29,941 nt of DNA from CAZVCJ01 sp964625745 (GCA_964625745.1 CAZVCJ010000038.1:1-29941); one strand, 5' to 3'; shown: positions 5,450-13,452, counted from the stretch's first letter. Notes: generated by a model not told the origin, from the letters alone. Made by a program: numbers and translations.

Positions 5450-7911
5450 TAACGGCGCCAAGACAGCAACCCCCATACCATCAGGCCGACCCACGTGGCC
5501 ACGCTGATGCCCAACCCTACTCTCCAGGAGAGAGGCTCAAAGACGAGACGCACCTCGTGGTAGCCTGGATCCAGGTAGACGGCGCGGAAGGCGTAGTTCG
5601 CTCGCAGAACCGGCTGCGCGCGGCCGTCCACGTAGGCTCTCCAGCCTGGATAGTAGACCTCGCTGAGGACGAGATACGCCTCCGCTGACGTTCTGGCCGT
5701 GAGGTGGATGGCATTGGGGCCGTAGGCGGCAATGTCCAAGGATTCGCTTCCTGCTCCCCTGCTCCCCTGCTCTGCTGCTCCCTTGCTCCCTTGCAACGAC
5801 TTTCCCCCCTCCACGACCACGCTGGTGGCCGGGTCGAAGTCAGGCTCTTGAATCTGGACGAACGCGCTCTCCTGATCGGGCGCGGCTACGGCCTGGTGGA
5901 CGAGGATAGCTCGCGGCAATGCCTGGGTGTTCAGGTAGACGTTGACCTGCGGGTCACGGTCGAAGACAGGCACGAACTTGTCCCAGTCCAGAGGCACGTC
6001 CTTGTGGCCGATGACGTACTTGGCGTTCACGAAGTCATACAGGCGGGAGGACCGCAAACCCCGCAGGCCCACTGCATCCCAGTAACGATCGTAATCGGCC
6101 AACTGAAGCGGATTCCAGATGCCTGAAATGTCGAAGATGCCGTACATCAAGCTGGCGTCGGGCTGCCAAACGTCCCAAACGCCTGTCCCTGTATCAATGC
6201 GGTAGTAGCCCGGATCCGACTTGAGGAACTCAATGGCCTCAGGATGCTGGAAGCCCACCGTAGGGTCGTTGCGCTCCAGGTCGGTATAGGCCCCCATGCT
6301 GAACAGGTCGAGGGCGATCAAGCCCACAGCCAGCGCGCCCAGGGCCCAACGCTGGCCCCAGCGGTAGCATCGCAGGTAGAGAATGGCCAGGCTGGCAGCC
6401 AGCACCAAAAGGAAGAAGACCAGGCCGTTGACGGCGCCCACCGTCCTGTTGAATATCGTCGCGTCTCTGCCCTGGGCGGTCAAAACGGCATGGTAGCCCA
6501 GGGACAGGCCAATGACCGCTGTGCTCAGCCAGAGCCAGGGAGCTACCTTCAGCAAGCGGCGGAACACGGCTCGCATCCGGTGGTCCAGCGGTCGCAGGAG
6601 GGCATCCAAACCCAGGGCGGCCAGGGCAGCCAGGGAAAAATCCAGGAGGTAGATGAAGCGGGCCGGGGCGCGCACCCTGTCGAAGCCAGGCAGCAAGTAG
6701 AGCCAGCCGTGAAGGATGGTGTAGCCGCCGAAGGCCAAAAGGAGCGAGGTGATGGCCAGGCCCAGGAGGAAACGGGACAGCCTGTCCCGCCTGAGAAGGA
6801 CGGCCAAGCCAGCCAGGATGAGGGGCAAAACGCCGATGTAGCCCACCTCCACCCGATCCCAGGGTCCCCAAAAGCCTGCCGGCCCGCGTCCGAAGAAGCC
6901 GGGGATGAACAGCCCCACCAGCCCCACTGGCGGCAGGGAATATTGACTGGCCTCCTGGTAGCTCATCTCGGCCCGCACGGTGTGGCTGGCCATCTCATAG
7001 CCGGGGATGAGGGCCAGGGCGGCAGTGCAGAAGGCGATGAGGCAACAGGGCAATAGGTAACGAGTTAACGAGTGAAGGAGGCGTCGTCGTCCTTGACAGA
7101 ACGTATACAGTGCCAATGCGAAGGCGATGAAAAGAGTTATCTGGATGTGGCCAGCCAGGGTGGCGATGCCTAGAAAGGCCCCTGCTGCGGCGACCATGCC
7201 TGGGCGCTCCTCGGTCATGGCGCGGTGGTAGCAGACGAAGATGAGGGGAAGCCAGGCGGCCACGGCGATCATGTTCAGGTTGCCGAAGTGGGTGACGAAC
7301 AGGTCGGAGAACATGAAGGCGACAGCACCGGCTAAGGCGGCTGAGCGGCTCAGGCGATGGTGAGTTTCGGGTTTCGGGTTTCGGGTTTCGAGGTTGGGGC
7401 CGGAGTCCCGAACGGCTCGACTGAGCTCGTCGAAGTCTTGTTCGGGTCTAAGGGAGCGCAGGCAGATGTACATGAAGGCGCCGGCCAGGAAGAAATGGAA
7501 GATGGCCAGCAGTTCCATGGTGGGGTAGGTCACATCGGGGAAGAAGAGGAAAAAGAGAAGATTGACGGGGTAGAAGAGGCCCGACTGGTTGTCGGCGGCG
7601 AAGGGTGCACCGCCGTAGAGATAGGGATTCCATAGGGGGACGACACCTCGCCTGAGGTTGCGGGCTGCGAAGCGGTAGAGAGGATAGAGGAAAGAGACCA
7701 GGTCGCCACCCCCGGAGGGCATCCAGGTATCGTCGGTGAAGAAGAGTTGCCAGAAGAAGCCGATGGTGGCTAAAGCGATGACGCCCAGAGCCAACACATC
7801 GCGATGGTAGTCCTGCGCCAGCCGTCCCCGCCGGTGAAGCCAACGAGTTATAGCATAGGCTGCCAGCCACAAGCCAAAGAGCCCTGGCAGCCAACCTCCT
7901 GGCAAAAGCAA
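5449..7911 (-). CDS. YfhO-family large polytopic membrane protein
   Basis: This 820-residue integral membrane protein has a dozen or so hydrophobic segments over about residues 1-560 and a C-terminal extracytoplasmic part ending in another hydrophobic segment. The early loop GGDLVSFLYPLY...VPLWNPYLYGGAPFAADNQSG contains acidic and aromatic residues of the kind found in the first extracellular loop of GT-C glycosyltransferases and YfhO proteins. The likely role is transfer of a lipid-linked sugar to a cell-surface glycan; the substrate is unknown. Translation probably starts at TTG (7911, or 7905), since GAGGAGGT lies just upstream and no ATG is suitably placed. Two stretches are encoded by repeats: about residues 156-185 (7364-7446) and about 706-720 (5751-5794). 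It lies 20 bp after the NERD-like gene and is the last gene of the plsX operon. Confidence 0.85.
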   Translation of the reverse strand: MLLPGGWLPGLFGLWLAAYAITRWLHRRGRLAQDYHRDVLALGVIALATIGFFWQLFFTDDTWMPSGGGDLVSFLYPLYRFAARNLRRGVVPLWNPYLYGGAPFAADNQSGLFYPVNLLFFLFFPDVTYPTMELLAIFHFFLAGAFMYICLRSLRPEQDFDELSRAVRDSGPNLETRNPKPETHHRLSRSAALAGAVAFMFSDLFVTHFGNLNMIAVAAWLPLIFVCYHRAMTEERPGMVAAAGAFLGIATLAGHIQITLFIAFALALYTFCQGRRRLLHSLTRYLLPCCLIAFCTAALALIPGYEMASHTVRAEMSYQEASQYSLPPVGLVGLFIPGFFGRGPAGFWGPWDRVEVGYIGVLPLILAGLAVLLRRDRLSRFLLGLAITSLLLAFGGYTILHGWLYLLPGFDRVRAPARFIYLLDFSLAALAALGLDALLRPLDHRMRAVFRRLLKVAPWLWLSTAVIGLSLGYHAVLTAQGRDATIFNRTVGAVNGLVFFLLVLAASLAILYLRCYRWGQRWALGALAVGLIALDLFSMGAYTDLERNDPTVGFQHPEAIEFLKSDPGYYRIDTGTGVWDVWQPDASLMYGIFDISGIWNPLQLADYDRYWDAVGLRGLRSSRLYDFVNAKYVIGHKDVPLDWDKFVPVFDRDPQVNVYLNTQALPRAILVHQAVAAPDQESAFVQIQEPDFDPATSVVVEGGKSLQGSKGAAEQGSRGAGSESLDIAAYGPNAIHLTARTSAEAYLVLSEVYYPGWRAYVDGRAQPVLRANYAFRAVYLDPGYHEVRLVFEPLSWRVGLGISVATWVGLMVWGLLSWRR
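5751..5794. repeat. Octamer tandem repeat inside the YfhO-like gene
   Basis: An 8-bp unit close to CTGCTCCC is repeated about five times. It remains in frame and encodes a Gly/Ser/Ala/Gln-rich linker (QGSKGAAEQGSRGAG) in the C-terminal part of the protein. A related octamer array occurs in the neighbouring NERD-like gene at 8121-8160. Confidence 0.65.
7364..7446. repeat. GTTTCGG heptamer array plus palindrome inside the YfhO-like gene
   Basis: GTTTCGG is repeated four times at 7364-7391. A palindrome follows: CCCGAAC (7407-7413) pairs with GTTCGGG (7440-7446) and encloses CGACTGAGCTCGTCG. Both parts are read in frame as a polar loop between membrane segments (residues such as NLETRNPKPETHH). 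The combination looks like an intergenic repeat that landed in a tolerant loop. Confidence 0.65.
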
Positions 7912-7931
7912 AATACCTCCTCAGTCGTCCC

Positions 7932-8624
7932 CTACTCAGTCGCCTCTCCAGCCAGGATTTCGGCCAACTGCTTCCGCTGGCTGCCAGATATGGGCCTCTC
8001 TTTGCTCAGGTTTCGCAGGAGAGACTTGAATTGTTTGGCATCCAATACGGGGACAGCGGGGTTCTCTATCTCAAGATCCACCTCGGGATTGGTAAACACG
8101 ATCACGCCCTCAATGGGTACTGCCCACTTGCTCACCTGCTCACTTGCCCACTTGCTCAGCCTTTCGACCTCGGCTTTTACTTCCTTGGTCGGGTTGCCCA
8201 GTCCCTCCTGCCCAAAGAGGCGCAATATCCGCTTCCAACCGAGATCGCGGCGCCACCTCTCGCCCTCGCAGTGAACCTTGCCCCCTTGCTGCTTGAGGTT
8301 GATGACGCAGAGGCCAAAGGGGGCCAACAGGACGTGAGGAGCGCGCAGGACGTAGTTATAAAGGTAATAGCGATCGTCGAAGCCCTTCAGGATCTTAACC
8401 AGTGTCTGATCAGCCCTCGGCTCCTTAACCCAGCGGGTGGCATTGTAGATGCCGACCCGGGAGAGCACAAAGCCCACGAACAGGCAGCCAAACGATGCGA
8501 GCAACCATTGGGGAGAAAGAGACGCCACCAGCCCTAAAACCAATACAGCCAACCCCGCAAAGCTGGCCACACGCCCCAATCTGGCCCTGTTCTTGATCAA
8601 TTTCTCGTTAGTGATAACTTGCAT
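7932..8624 (-). CDS. Two-TM protein with NERD-like domain
   Basis: This 230-residue protein has two hydrophobic helices (about 19-37 and 41-58) and then a domain containing YYLYNYVLRAPHVLLAPFGLCVINLKQQGGKV..EGERWRR. This fits the nuclease-related (NERD) pattern: a helix before 'hvLL.P.G..VI..K...G' and a tryptophan strand. The catalytic-type Lys is present (NLKQQGG); other nuclease residues cannot be confirmed by eye. The domain would face the cytoplasm or be membrane-anchored; its role is unknown. ATG 8624 is chosen over the frame's upstream start because GGGAGG precedes it and the upstream part overlaps fabF. About 13 residues (SKWASEQVSKWA) are encoded by an octamer repeat. It lies 20 bp after fabF and 20 bp before the YfhO-like gene. 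Confidence 0.75.
   Translation of the reverse strand: MQVITNEKLIKNRARLGRVASFAGLAVLVLGLVASLSPQWLLASFGCLFVGFVLSRVGIYNATRWVKEPRADQTLVKILKGFDDRYYLYNYVLRAPHVLLAPFGLCVINLKQQGGKVHCEGERWRRDLGWKRILRLFGQEGLGNPTKEVKAEVERLSKWASEQVSKWAVPIEGVIVFTNPEVDLEIENPAVPVLDAKQFKSLLRNLSKERPISGSQRKQLAEILAGEATE
8121..8160. repeat. Octamer tandem repeat inside the NERD-like gene
   Basis: Five 8-bp units occur in a row: TGCCCACT, TGCTCACC, TGCTCACT, TGCCCACT, TGCTCAGC. On the minus strand they encode a charged amphipathic stretch in the C-terminal half of the protein without breaking the frame. Confidence 0.65.
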
Positions 8625-8644
8625 TTTCTTCTTTTCCTCCCTAT

Positions 8645-9904
8645 CTATCCCGTGTACCTGCCATACACCGTGCACGCATTCTGCCCCCCCAGGCCGAAGG
8701 AGTTGCAAATGGCGATGTCCACCTGGGCCTTTCGGGCCACGTTGGGGACGTAGTCCAGGTCGCAGTCGGGGTCAGGGGTCTCCAGATTGATGGTGGGATG
8801 GATGATGTTGTCGCGGATGGTGAGGATGCAGGCGATGGACTCCACCGCTCCCGCGGCACCCCACAGGTGACCGATCATGGACTTGGAGGAGCTGATGGGC
8901 ACGCGGTAGGCATGGTCGCCAAAGACTTTCTTGATGGTCAGGGTCTCCGAAACGTCGCCCAGGGGGGTGCCGGTGCCGTGGGCGTTGATGTAGTCTACTT
9001 CGCTGGGTTCCACCCCCGCGTCTTCCAGCGCCCAGCGCACGGCCCTCGCCGCCCCCAGCCCTTCGGGATCGGGCGCGATGAGATGATAAGCATCATTGGA
9101 AGCACCAGTGCCCAGCACCTCGGCGTAGATGCGAGCCCCTCGCTCCAGAGCGTGCTCCAGGCTCTCCAGGATCACGATGCCGCTCCCCTCGCCCCCGACG
9201 AAGCCATCGCGATCCTTGTCGAAAGGGCGACAGGCCCGCTCCGGCTCATCGTTGCGGGTGGAGTAGGCTCGATTAGCGCAGAAGACGGCCAGGGCCAGTT
9301 CACAAACACCACCCTCCGTCCCACCGGCCACCATGACCCTGGCCTTCCCCAGGCGGATGACATCTGCCGCCTCGCCGATGGCCTGTGTGCCAGAGGCGCA
9401 GGCAGTAGAGATGGTCAAACTGTAACCCTTGATGCCGTAGGTGTAAGCCACCTGGAAAGCAGCCAGGTTGGGGGGCATCATCACCACAAAGAAAGGCGAA
9501 ATACGCGCGCCACCACGCTCGAACATGATCCGACAGGTCTTCTCCGTCTCGTCTATGGCGCCAATGGCGTTGCCCAAAAGCACCCCTACCTCCTCGGCGT
9601 TCTCCTCATCAATAACGAGGCCCGCATCCTCCAGGGCCATCTTGGTCGCGGCCACGGCGAACTGGCTGAAGCGGGCCATGCGCTTCGCATTTTTGTGATC
9701 CATGAAGTCTCCCGGCTTGAACCCCTTCACCTCGCCCAGGATCTGGGTGGGGTAATCACTGGGATCGAAGTGGGTGACGCGGCCTATGCCGCTTCGACCG
9801 GCGATCAGCCCTTGCCAGGTCTCCTCAGCGCTCAGTGCTAGAGGGGTGATGGCCCCCAGGCCGGTGACTACAACCCTCTCTTCGATACTGCGTTTTCTTG
9901 TCAT
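8645..9904 (-). CDS. fabF: 3-oxoacyl-[acyl-carrier-protein] synthase II
   Basis: This 419-residue condensing enzyme of fatty-acid elongation joins malonyl-ACP to acyl-ACP in the cytoplasm. The Cys-His-His triad is complete: C169 in STACASG, H309 in NAHGTGTPLGD and H346 in KSMIGHLWGAAG, with K341 next to it. The acyl-gate loop near the C-terminus reads NSFGLGGQNA (usual NSFGFGGTNA). Length is normal for FabF. GGAGGG lies upstream of the ATG. The gene follows plsX, with a repeat element between them, and precedes the NERD-like gene by 20 bp. No fabD, fabG or acpP is adjacent. Confidence 0.96.
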   Translation of the reverse strand: MTRKRSIEERVVVTGLGAITPLALSAEETWQGLIAGRSGIGRVTHFDPSDYPTQILGEVKGFKPGDFMDHKNAKRMARFSQFAVAATKMALEDAGLVIDEENAEEVGVLLGNAIGAIDETEKTCRIMFERGGARISPFFVVMMPPNLAAFQVAYTYGIKGYSLTISTACASGTQAIGEAADVIRLGKARVMVAGGTEGGVCELALAVFCANRAYSTRNDEPERACRPFDKDRDGFVGGEGSGIVILESLEHALERGARIYAEVLGTGASNDAYHLIAPDPEGLGAARAVRWALEDAGVEPSEVDYINAHGTGTPLGDVSETLTIKKVFGDHAYRVPISSSKSMIGHLWGAAGAVESIACILTIRDNIIHPTINLETPDPDCDLDYVPNVARKAQVDIAICNSFGLGGQNACTVYGRYTG

Positions 9905-9939
9905 ATCAAACCCTCCTATCTAATTTATGAAGCTCTAAC

Positions 9940-10078
9940 AGCCTGTCGGAGAGGGCGTGCTCCCAGACTTCGGAAGTCTTGATCTGAGAACTCTTAGTGC
10001 ATCAACTACCTGAAATCGACTGAAATCCCTGCAAGCTTGAGCTACTATGGAGACTTCCGAAGTCTTCTCCGACAAGCT
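9940..10078. repeat. 139-bp element with nested inverted repeats between plsX and fabF
   Basis: The ends are AGCCTGTCGGAGA (9940-9952) and TCTCCGACAAGCT (10066-10078), inverted with one mismatch. Next to each end is a 15-bp near-perfect palindrome, AGACTTCGGAAGTCT (9965-9979) and AGACTTCCGAAGTCT (10051-10065), which are also reverse complements of each other. The interior has no usable frame. It looks like a MITE or large REP sequence and would form a stable structure in the plsX-fabF transcript. Confidence 0.65.
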
Positions 10079-10084
10079 CCTAGC

Positions 10085-10124
10085 GCCCGTCCCCGGGCGC
10101 GGTCTTGACGGCCCGGGGACGGGC
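10085..10124 (-). terminator. GC-rich hairpin after plsX
   Basis: GCCCGTCCCCGGGC (10085-10098) and GCCCGGGGACGGGC (10111-10124) form a perfect 14-bp stem with a 12-base loop, 9 bp beyond the plsX stop. No T run follows on the minus strand, so it may act as an attenuator, an RNA-stability element or a REP sequence rather than a full terminator; fabF lies downstream in the same direction. Confidence 0.5.
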
Positions 10125-10132
10125 CTTGGAGC

Positions 10133-11119
10133 TTACATCACGATTCCATCTTTGATGGCCGCAAGCATCCCGCCCTCCACCGCCCGTTTGGCTGCCCGCA
10201 CAGCGTTCTTGACGGCTTTGGCGTTGGAGCGCCCGTGGCCGACGATCACCACCCCGTCCACCCCCAGCAGGGGCGCGCCGCCATACTCAGCGTAGTCGAG
10301 ACGCTTTTTGACCTGCTCGAAGGCGGGCTTGGAGAGCAAAGCGCCAACCGTGGCGAGGGGGTTCTTCTTGACCTCGTCCTTGATGACGCCCAGGAGCGAG
10401 GCCGCCAGCCCTTCGGAGAGCTTGGCGATCACGTTGCCCGTGAAGCCATCGGTGACCACTACGTCAGCCATCCCTGCTGGGATGTCCTTGCCCTCCACGT
10501 TGCCGATGAAGTTGAGGCCGCTCTTCTTGAGCAACTGGTAGGCCTCCTGTACCAGGATGCTCCCCTTACCCTCCTCTTCGCCGTTGGAGACGATGCCCAC
10601 CCGAGGGTTGGCGATCCCCAGCACCCTTTCGGCGTAGGCCACGCCCATGTAGGCGAACTGGAGCAGATATTCGGGCTTGCAGTCAGTGTTAGCCCCCACG
10701 TCCAGTATGAAGCAGAACCCGGGTGTGGTGGGGTAAATAGTAGAGAGAGCTGGCCGCTTGATGCCTCGGATACGGCCCAGGCCGAAGAGGGCCGCCGCCA
10801 GCGCACCGCCGGAGTTGCCCATGGTGACGAAGGCCTCCGCCTCGCCCCGCTTAACCATGTCCACCCCAATCACCATCGAGGAGTCCTTTTTGGCCTTGAC
10901 CGACGCCGCAGGGTGCTCGTCCATTTCGACGACCTGGCTGGCGTGGACGATGGGCAAACTGAGGCCGGACGTATCATGCCTGGCTAACTCCTGCCGCACA
11001 TCCTCCTCGCGGCCAACCAGAATCACCTCGATCCCACACTCCCGCGCCGCCCACACTCCCCCCTCCACGGCCACCGGCGGAGCGTGATCGCCGCCCATAG
11101 CATCCAGTACGATTCTCAT
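10133..11119 (-). CDS. plsX: Phosphate acyltransferase PlsX
   Basis: This 328-residue enzyme converts acyl-ACP and phosphate to acyl-phosphate, the donor for PlsY in phospholipid synthesis; it is a peripheral membrane protein. The N-terminal signature MRIVLDAMGGDHAP, the central FILDVGANTDCKPEYLLQFA and the later VVTDGFTGNVIAKLSEG are diagnostic. Length is normal. GGGAGGT lies about 11 bases before the ATG. It is the first gene of the lipid/envelope operon plsX-fabF-NERD-YfhO. Confidence 0.96.
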   Translation of the reverse strand: MRIVLDAMGGDHAPPVAVEGGVWAARECGIEVILVGREEDVRQELARHDTSGLSLPIVHASQVVEMDEHPAASVKAKKDSSMVIGVDMVKRGEAEAFVTMGNSGGALAAALFGLGRIRGIKRPALSTIYPTTPGFCFILDVGANTDCKPEYLLQFAYMGVAYAERVLGIANPRVGIVSNGEEEGKGSILVQEAYQLLKKSGLNFIGNVEGKDIPAGMADVVVTDGFTGNVIAKLSEGLAASLLGVIKDEVKKNPLATVGALLSKPAFEQVKKRLDYAEYGGAPLLGVDGVVIVGHGRSNAKAVKNAVRAAKRAVEGGMLAAIKDGIVM

Positions 11120-11233
11120 AGGCCCAATACCTCCCGATAGAGTTTAAAGAACTCCCATTGACTTGTTACCCCTCAACAATATCTAACACCATCCCCCTCC
11201 GCGAGTTGCGCCTCCCCCCTCTTGGATCGCCGA

Positions 11234-11274
11234 AGGTCTCTGACTGGGGCGGGACAGGGATCGGTCGGAGACCT
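11234..11274 (-). terminator. Hairpin downstream of the EEP membrane gene
   Basis: AGGTCTCTGAC (11234-11244) pairs with GTCGGAGACCT (11264-11274), 10 of 11 positions as Watson-Crick pairs, 19 bp beyond the gene's stop. There is no clear T run on the minus strand, so the terminator role is tentative. Confidence 0.4.
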
Positions 11275-11292
11275 CGCCCAACGTCGGGAGAC

Positions 11293-13161
11293 CTACTCCA
11301 AAAGGGCTCCCACCACCACCATCCGGTGATCGGAAGCAGTGGAGTCCAACACCTTTGCATCCACTGGTCTGAGGCCCCGAATCCAAACGTAGTCAATGCG
11401 TTCTTTGGGTGCTTCGGAAGGGGAGGTGGGAGAGGCGTCGTCGGCCACGGCGCCGTCAGTGAGCCCCGCGTCTACCAACTGGCGATAGATGGGCGAGTCG
11501 GGCGTGGAGTTGAAATCGCCGCCGAAGGCAGCCGGGCCTGCTCTGATGAAATCGAGGGCCTCGCTGAGCTGCACGGCCCTCTCCTCTGGCTCCAGGCCGA
11601 GCCAGATGCCGTAGGCGTCAAGAACGTCGCCACCAACTTCGACCTGAGCGCGGACGATGGCGGTCTGCTCCAAACGGCTGGTCAACAGCTTCCCCTCCAC
11701 CTGGCGCACGGGAAAACGGGAGAGCAAGGCAATGCCCGTCAGATGCTCCACCGTAGGTTGGTAAATCGCTTCCATCCCCAGGCGTCGGCCCAGCCAAAGC
11801 GCGTCATCAACCCCGTAGCTGGTCAGGCGACAGGCATCAACCTCCTGGAGGGCTACGATGTCGGCCCCGCTCTCCTCAATCGTCCGGGCCATTTCTTCGA
11901 GTTGGAATTGCCAGGAGGTATTGTAACCATAGTGGATGTTGTAGGCGCCAACGCGCACAGCCGGCTCCGCTTTCGGTTGCAGCGCGGGTGGCCTGGCAGA
12001 GACCGCGCTCAGGATAACAAGCACTGCGATTCCGACAATCCCCGCCGCTGACCATCCCCGCTGCCGAGCGGGTGGTTCCTCCGTCGGGAATGGCCTGCGC
12101 CTGGCGGCTGGCAGGGTCGCCAGAAGGCCAGCTACGAGAACAATGGGCAGCCCAGCTCCACGGAAGAAGTCCAGGGTGTAGGCATAGGTAAAGGCAAAAG
12201 CGTAGGCGAAGTTGATCAGCAGGAAGAAGACCAGCCCCAGGGCAAGGTCGAGGCCGATCCGCTCTCTTTGGCCCCGGCGATGGTTGATCACACAAGGCAG
12301 CGACAGGAGAACCAACAACTGCGCCAGCAGAAGGGCGATTCCAGCCAGGAAACCCTGCATCAAATAGCCCAACGCCAGACAGAGACAGGTGAGAAGGCTC
12401 AGCAGTAGTCCCCAAACCCGCTTCGTCAACGGGCGACGCAGCACGCCCCGGACGCCGGGCAAGAGGGGCAACAAGGTGATGAGTAGAAGAGAAGGCGTTA
12501 GAACTGAGTAGCTCACCCCGCTCCAGCGGGCCAGGGCGTTGGGGAAAGCGAGCAGAGATGTCTCCAGAAAGAGGACGGCCCCAATGGCCAACCCTCCGAG
12601 AAGACCAAGGCTTCGTTCAGAGGTTCCCTCTTCGCAGGGAGAACGAGAGAAGGCGACTCCTGAGACGACTGCCATGGCCACGGATATGGCTATCTGATAC
12701 GGCAGCCAGCCGTCGCGGAGGGTGATGTCAAAAGTGTTTCCCAGAGCTCGAAAGAGTTGATCGCCCGCCAGGGCCGCTATGAACACTCCAGGAAAGGCGC
12801 CCGCCCTCTCCCTGAGCAGCGCAGCGACGTAGAGGCCAGCCCCGGCCACGATCAACAGGGAGCTGTAGAGCCTGAGGTCAGGATTGTTCAGGGTCAGCGG
12901 TATTCGGCCCAGGAAGACGAATAGAGATGTGACCAGGAGGGTGAGCTGGATTCCACGCCTGCGGCGGGGAGCAACGAGCGGGATCAGAAAAGCCAGCAGC
13001 GCCAACAACACGCTGACGACCATTGACATGCTCATGGGGCCGGCAAAGACCGCATCGTAGATGATGCCGAAGAGGACAGAGAACAACACCCGCACAGCCT
13101 GAACAAAAAAGAGCAACACGGCCGCAGCTTCTACAGTCCGCAATGTACTCCGGTTCTCCAT
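11293..13161 (-). CDS. Polytopic membrane protein with C-terminal endonuclease/exonuclease/phosphatase domain
   Basis: This is a 622-residue protein. Residues 1 to about 385 carry ten or more hydrophobic segments of no family I recognise. Residues about 402-622 are an EEP (exonuclease III/sphingomyelinase-like) domain. It has VGAYNIHYG at the start, metal ligand E440 in ALQEVD, catalytic GDFN (548-551) and the terminal SDHR with H612. The active-site residues are all present, so hydrolysis of a phosphodiester in a lipid, nucleic acid or signalling molecule is plausible. The domain would be tethered to the membrane on the side given by the last helix. ATG 13161 is chosen because GAGGAGG lies about 9 bases upstream; the longer frame runs into the leader hairpin. 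The gene stands alone and diverges from tRNA-Leu. Confidence 0.85.
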   Translation of the reverse strand: MENRSTLRTVEAAAVLLFFVQAVRVLFSVLFGIIYDAVFAGPMSMSMVVSVLLALLAFLIPLVAPRRRRGIQLTLLVTSLFVFLGRIPLTLNNPDLRLYSSLLIVAGAGLYVAALLRERAGAFPGVFIAALAGDQLFRALGNTFDITLRDGWLPYQIAISVAMAVVSGVAFSRSPCEEGTSERSLGLLGGLAIGAVLFLETSLLAFPNALARWSGVSYSVLTPSLLLITLLPLLPGVRGVLRRPLTKRVWGLLLSLLTCLCLALGYLMQGFLAGIALLLAQLLVLLSLPCVINHRRGQRERIGLDLALGLVFFLLINFAYAFAFTYAYTLDFFRGAGLPIVLVAGLLATLPAARRRPFPTEEPPARQRGWSAAGIVGIAVLVILSAVSARPPALQPKAEPAVRVGAYNIHYGYNTSWQFQLEEMARTIEESGADIVALQEVDACRLTSYGVDDALWLGRRLGMEAIYQPTVEHLTGIALLSRFPVRQVEGKLLTSRLEQTAIVRAQVEVGGDVLDAYGIWLGLEPEERAVQLSEALDFIRAGPAAFGGDFNSTPDSPIYRQLVDAGLTDGAVADDASPTSPSEAPKERIDYVWIRGLRPVDAKVLDSTASDHRMVVVGALLE

Positions 13162-13195
13162 AGTGATGGCCTCCTCTCCTACATGAAACGTGGTG

Positions 13196-13248
13196 CGTGA
13201 AACGTGAACCCCAGGGCTAAGTTGGCTTCTCACTCATCACGTTTCACG
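13196..13248. repeat. Leader hairpin (CGTGAAACGTGA inverted repeat)
   Basis: CGTGAAACGTGA (13196-13207) and TCACGTTTCACG (13237-13248) are a perfect 12-bp inverted repeat with a 29-base loop. It lies between the predicted minus-strand promoter and the ribosome-binding site of the EEP gene, so it should form in that gene's 5' leader. The core is shared with the heptamer array at 5243-5270. Confidence 0.6.
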
Positions 13249-13257
13249 GCGTTATAT

Positions 13258-13286
13258 ATTGTACGCTACTTTGCGTAAGTTGACAA
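13258..13286 (-). promoter_or_regulatory. Sigma-70-type promoter of the EEP membrane gene
   Basis: On the minus strand TTGTCA (13286-13281), a 17-bp spacer and TACAAT (13263-13258) form a near-consensus promoter. Its -35 overlaps, on the opposite strand, the -35 of the tRNA-Leu promoter. Predicted transcription begins near 13251, leaving a leader of about 90 bases. Confidence 0.7.
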
Positions 13287-13308
13287 GTGGAGGAATAGTG
13301 AGTATAAT
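13280..13308 (+). promoter_or_regulatory. Consensus promoter of tRNA-Leu
   Basis: TTGACA (13280-13285), 17 bp, TATAAT (13303-13308): an exact sigma-70 consensus. The predicted start near 13315 is only about 5 bases before the mature tRNA 5' end. Confidence 0.9.
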
Positions 13309-13319
13309 TTTGGTACAAT

Positions 13320-13406
13320 GCCCCGGTGGCGGAATTAGGCATACGCGGCAGGTTGAGGACCTGTGCCCTTCTGGGCATGCGGGTTCGAGTCCCGCCCGGG
13401 GCACCA
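13320..13406 (+). tRNA. tRNA-Leu (anticodon GAG)
   Basis: The acceptor stem GCCCCGG (13320-13326) pairs with CCGGGGC (13396-13402), followed by A and an encoded CCA. The anticodon stem-loop at 13348-13364 has loop TTGAGGA, giving anticodon GAG (CUC/CUU leucine codons). A long variable arm with GCCC...GGGC marks a class II tRNA, and the T loop GGTTCGAGTCC is intact. Length is 87 bases including CCA. Confidence 0.95.
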
Positions 13407-13424
13407 GCGCTCTATGCGGATGTA

Positions 13425-13452
13425 AAAAGCTCAGGAGACCTCCTGAGCTTTT
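13425..13452. terminator. Terminator after tRNA-Leu
   Basis: AAAAGCTCAGGA (13425-13436) and TCCTGAGCTTTT (13441-13452) form a perfect 12-bp stem with a 4-base loop. A/T tracts at both ends suit termination from either side: tRNA-Leu on the plus strand and the CoxS-like gene on the minus strand. Confidence 0.85.

Noticed and set aside
6244..7056. Long plus-strand frame opposite the YfhO-like gene
   Set aside because: It is the mirror of a GC-rich coding region, very Gln/Gly-rich, with no ribosome site; the minus-strand frame has clear membrane segments and family features.
8798..9841. Long plus-strand frame opposite fabF
   Set aside because: It is antisense shadow of a well-identified enzyme; there is no family similarity in its translation.
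13196..13248. Riboswitch in the leader of the EEP membrane gene
   Set aside because: Only a simple 12-bp hairpin made of a dispersed repeat is present; no conserved aptamer motif was recognised.
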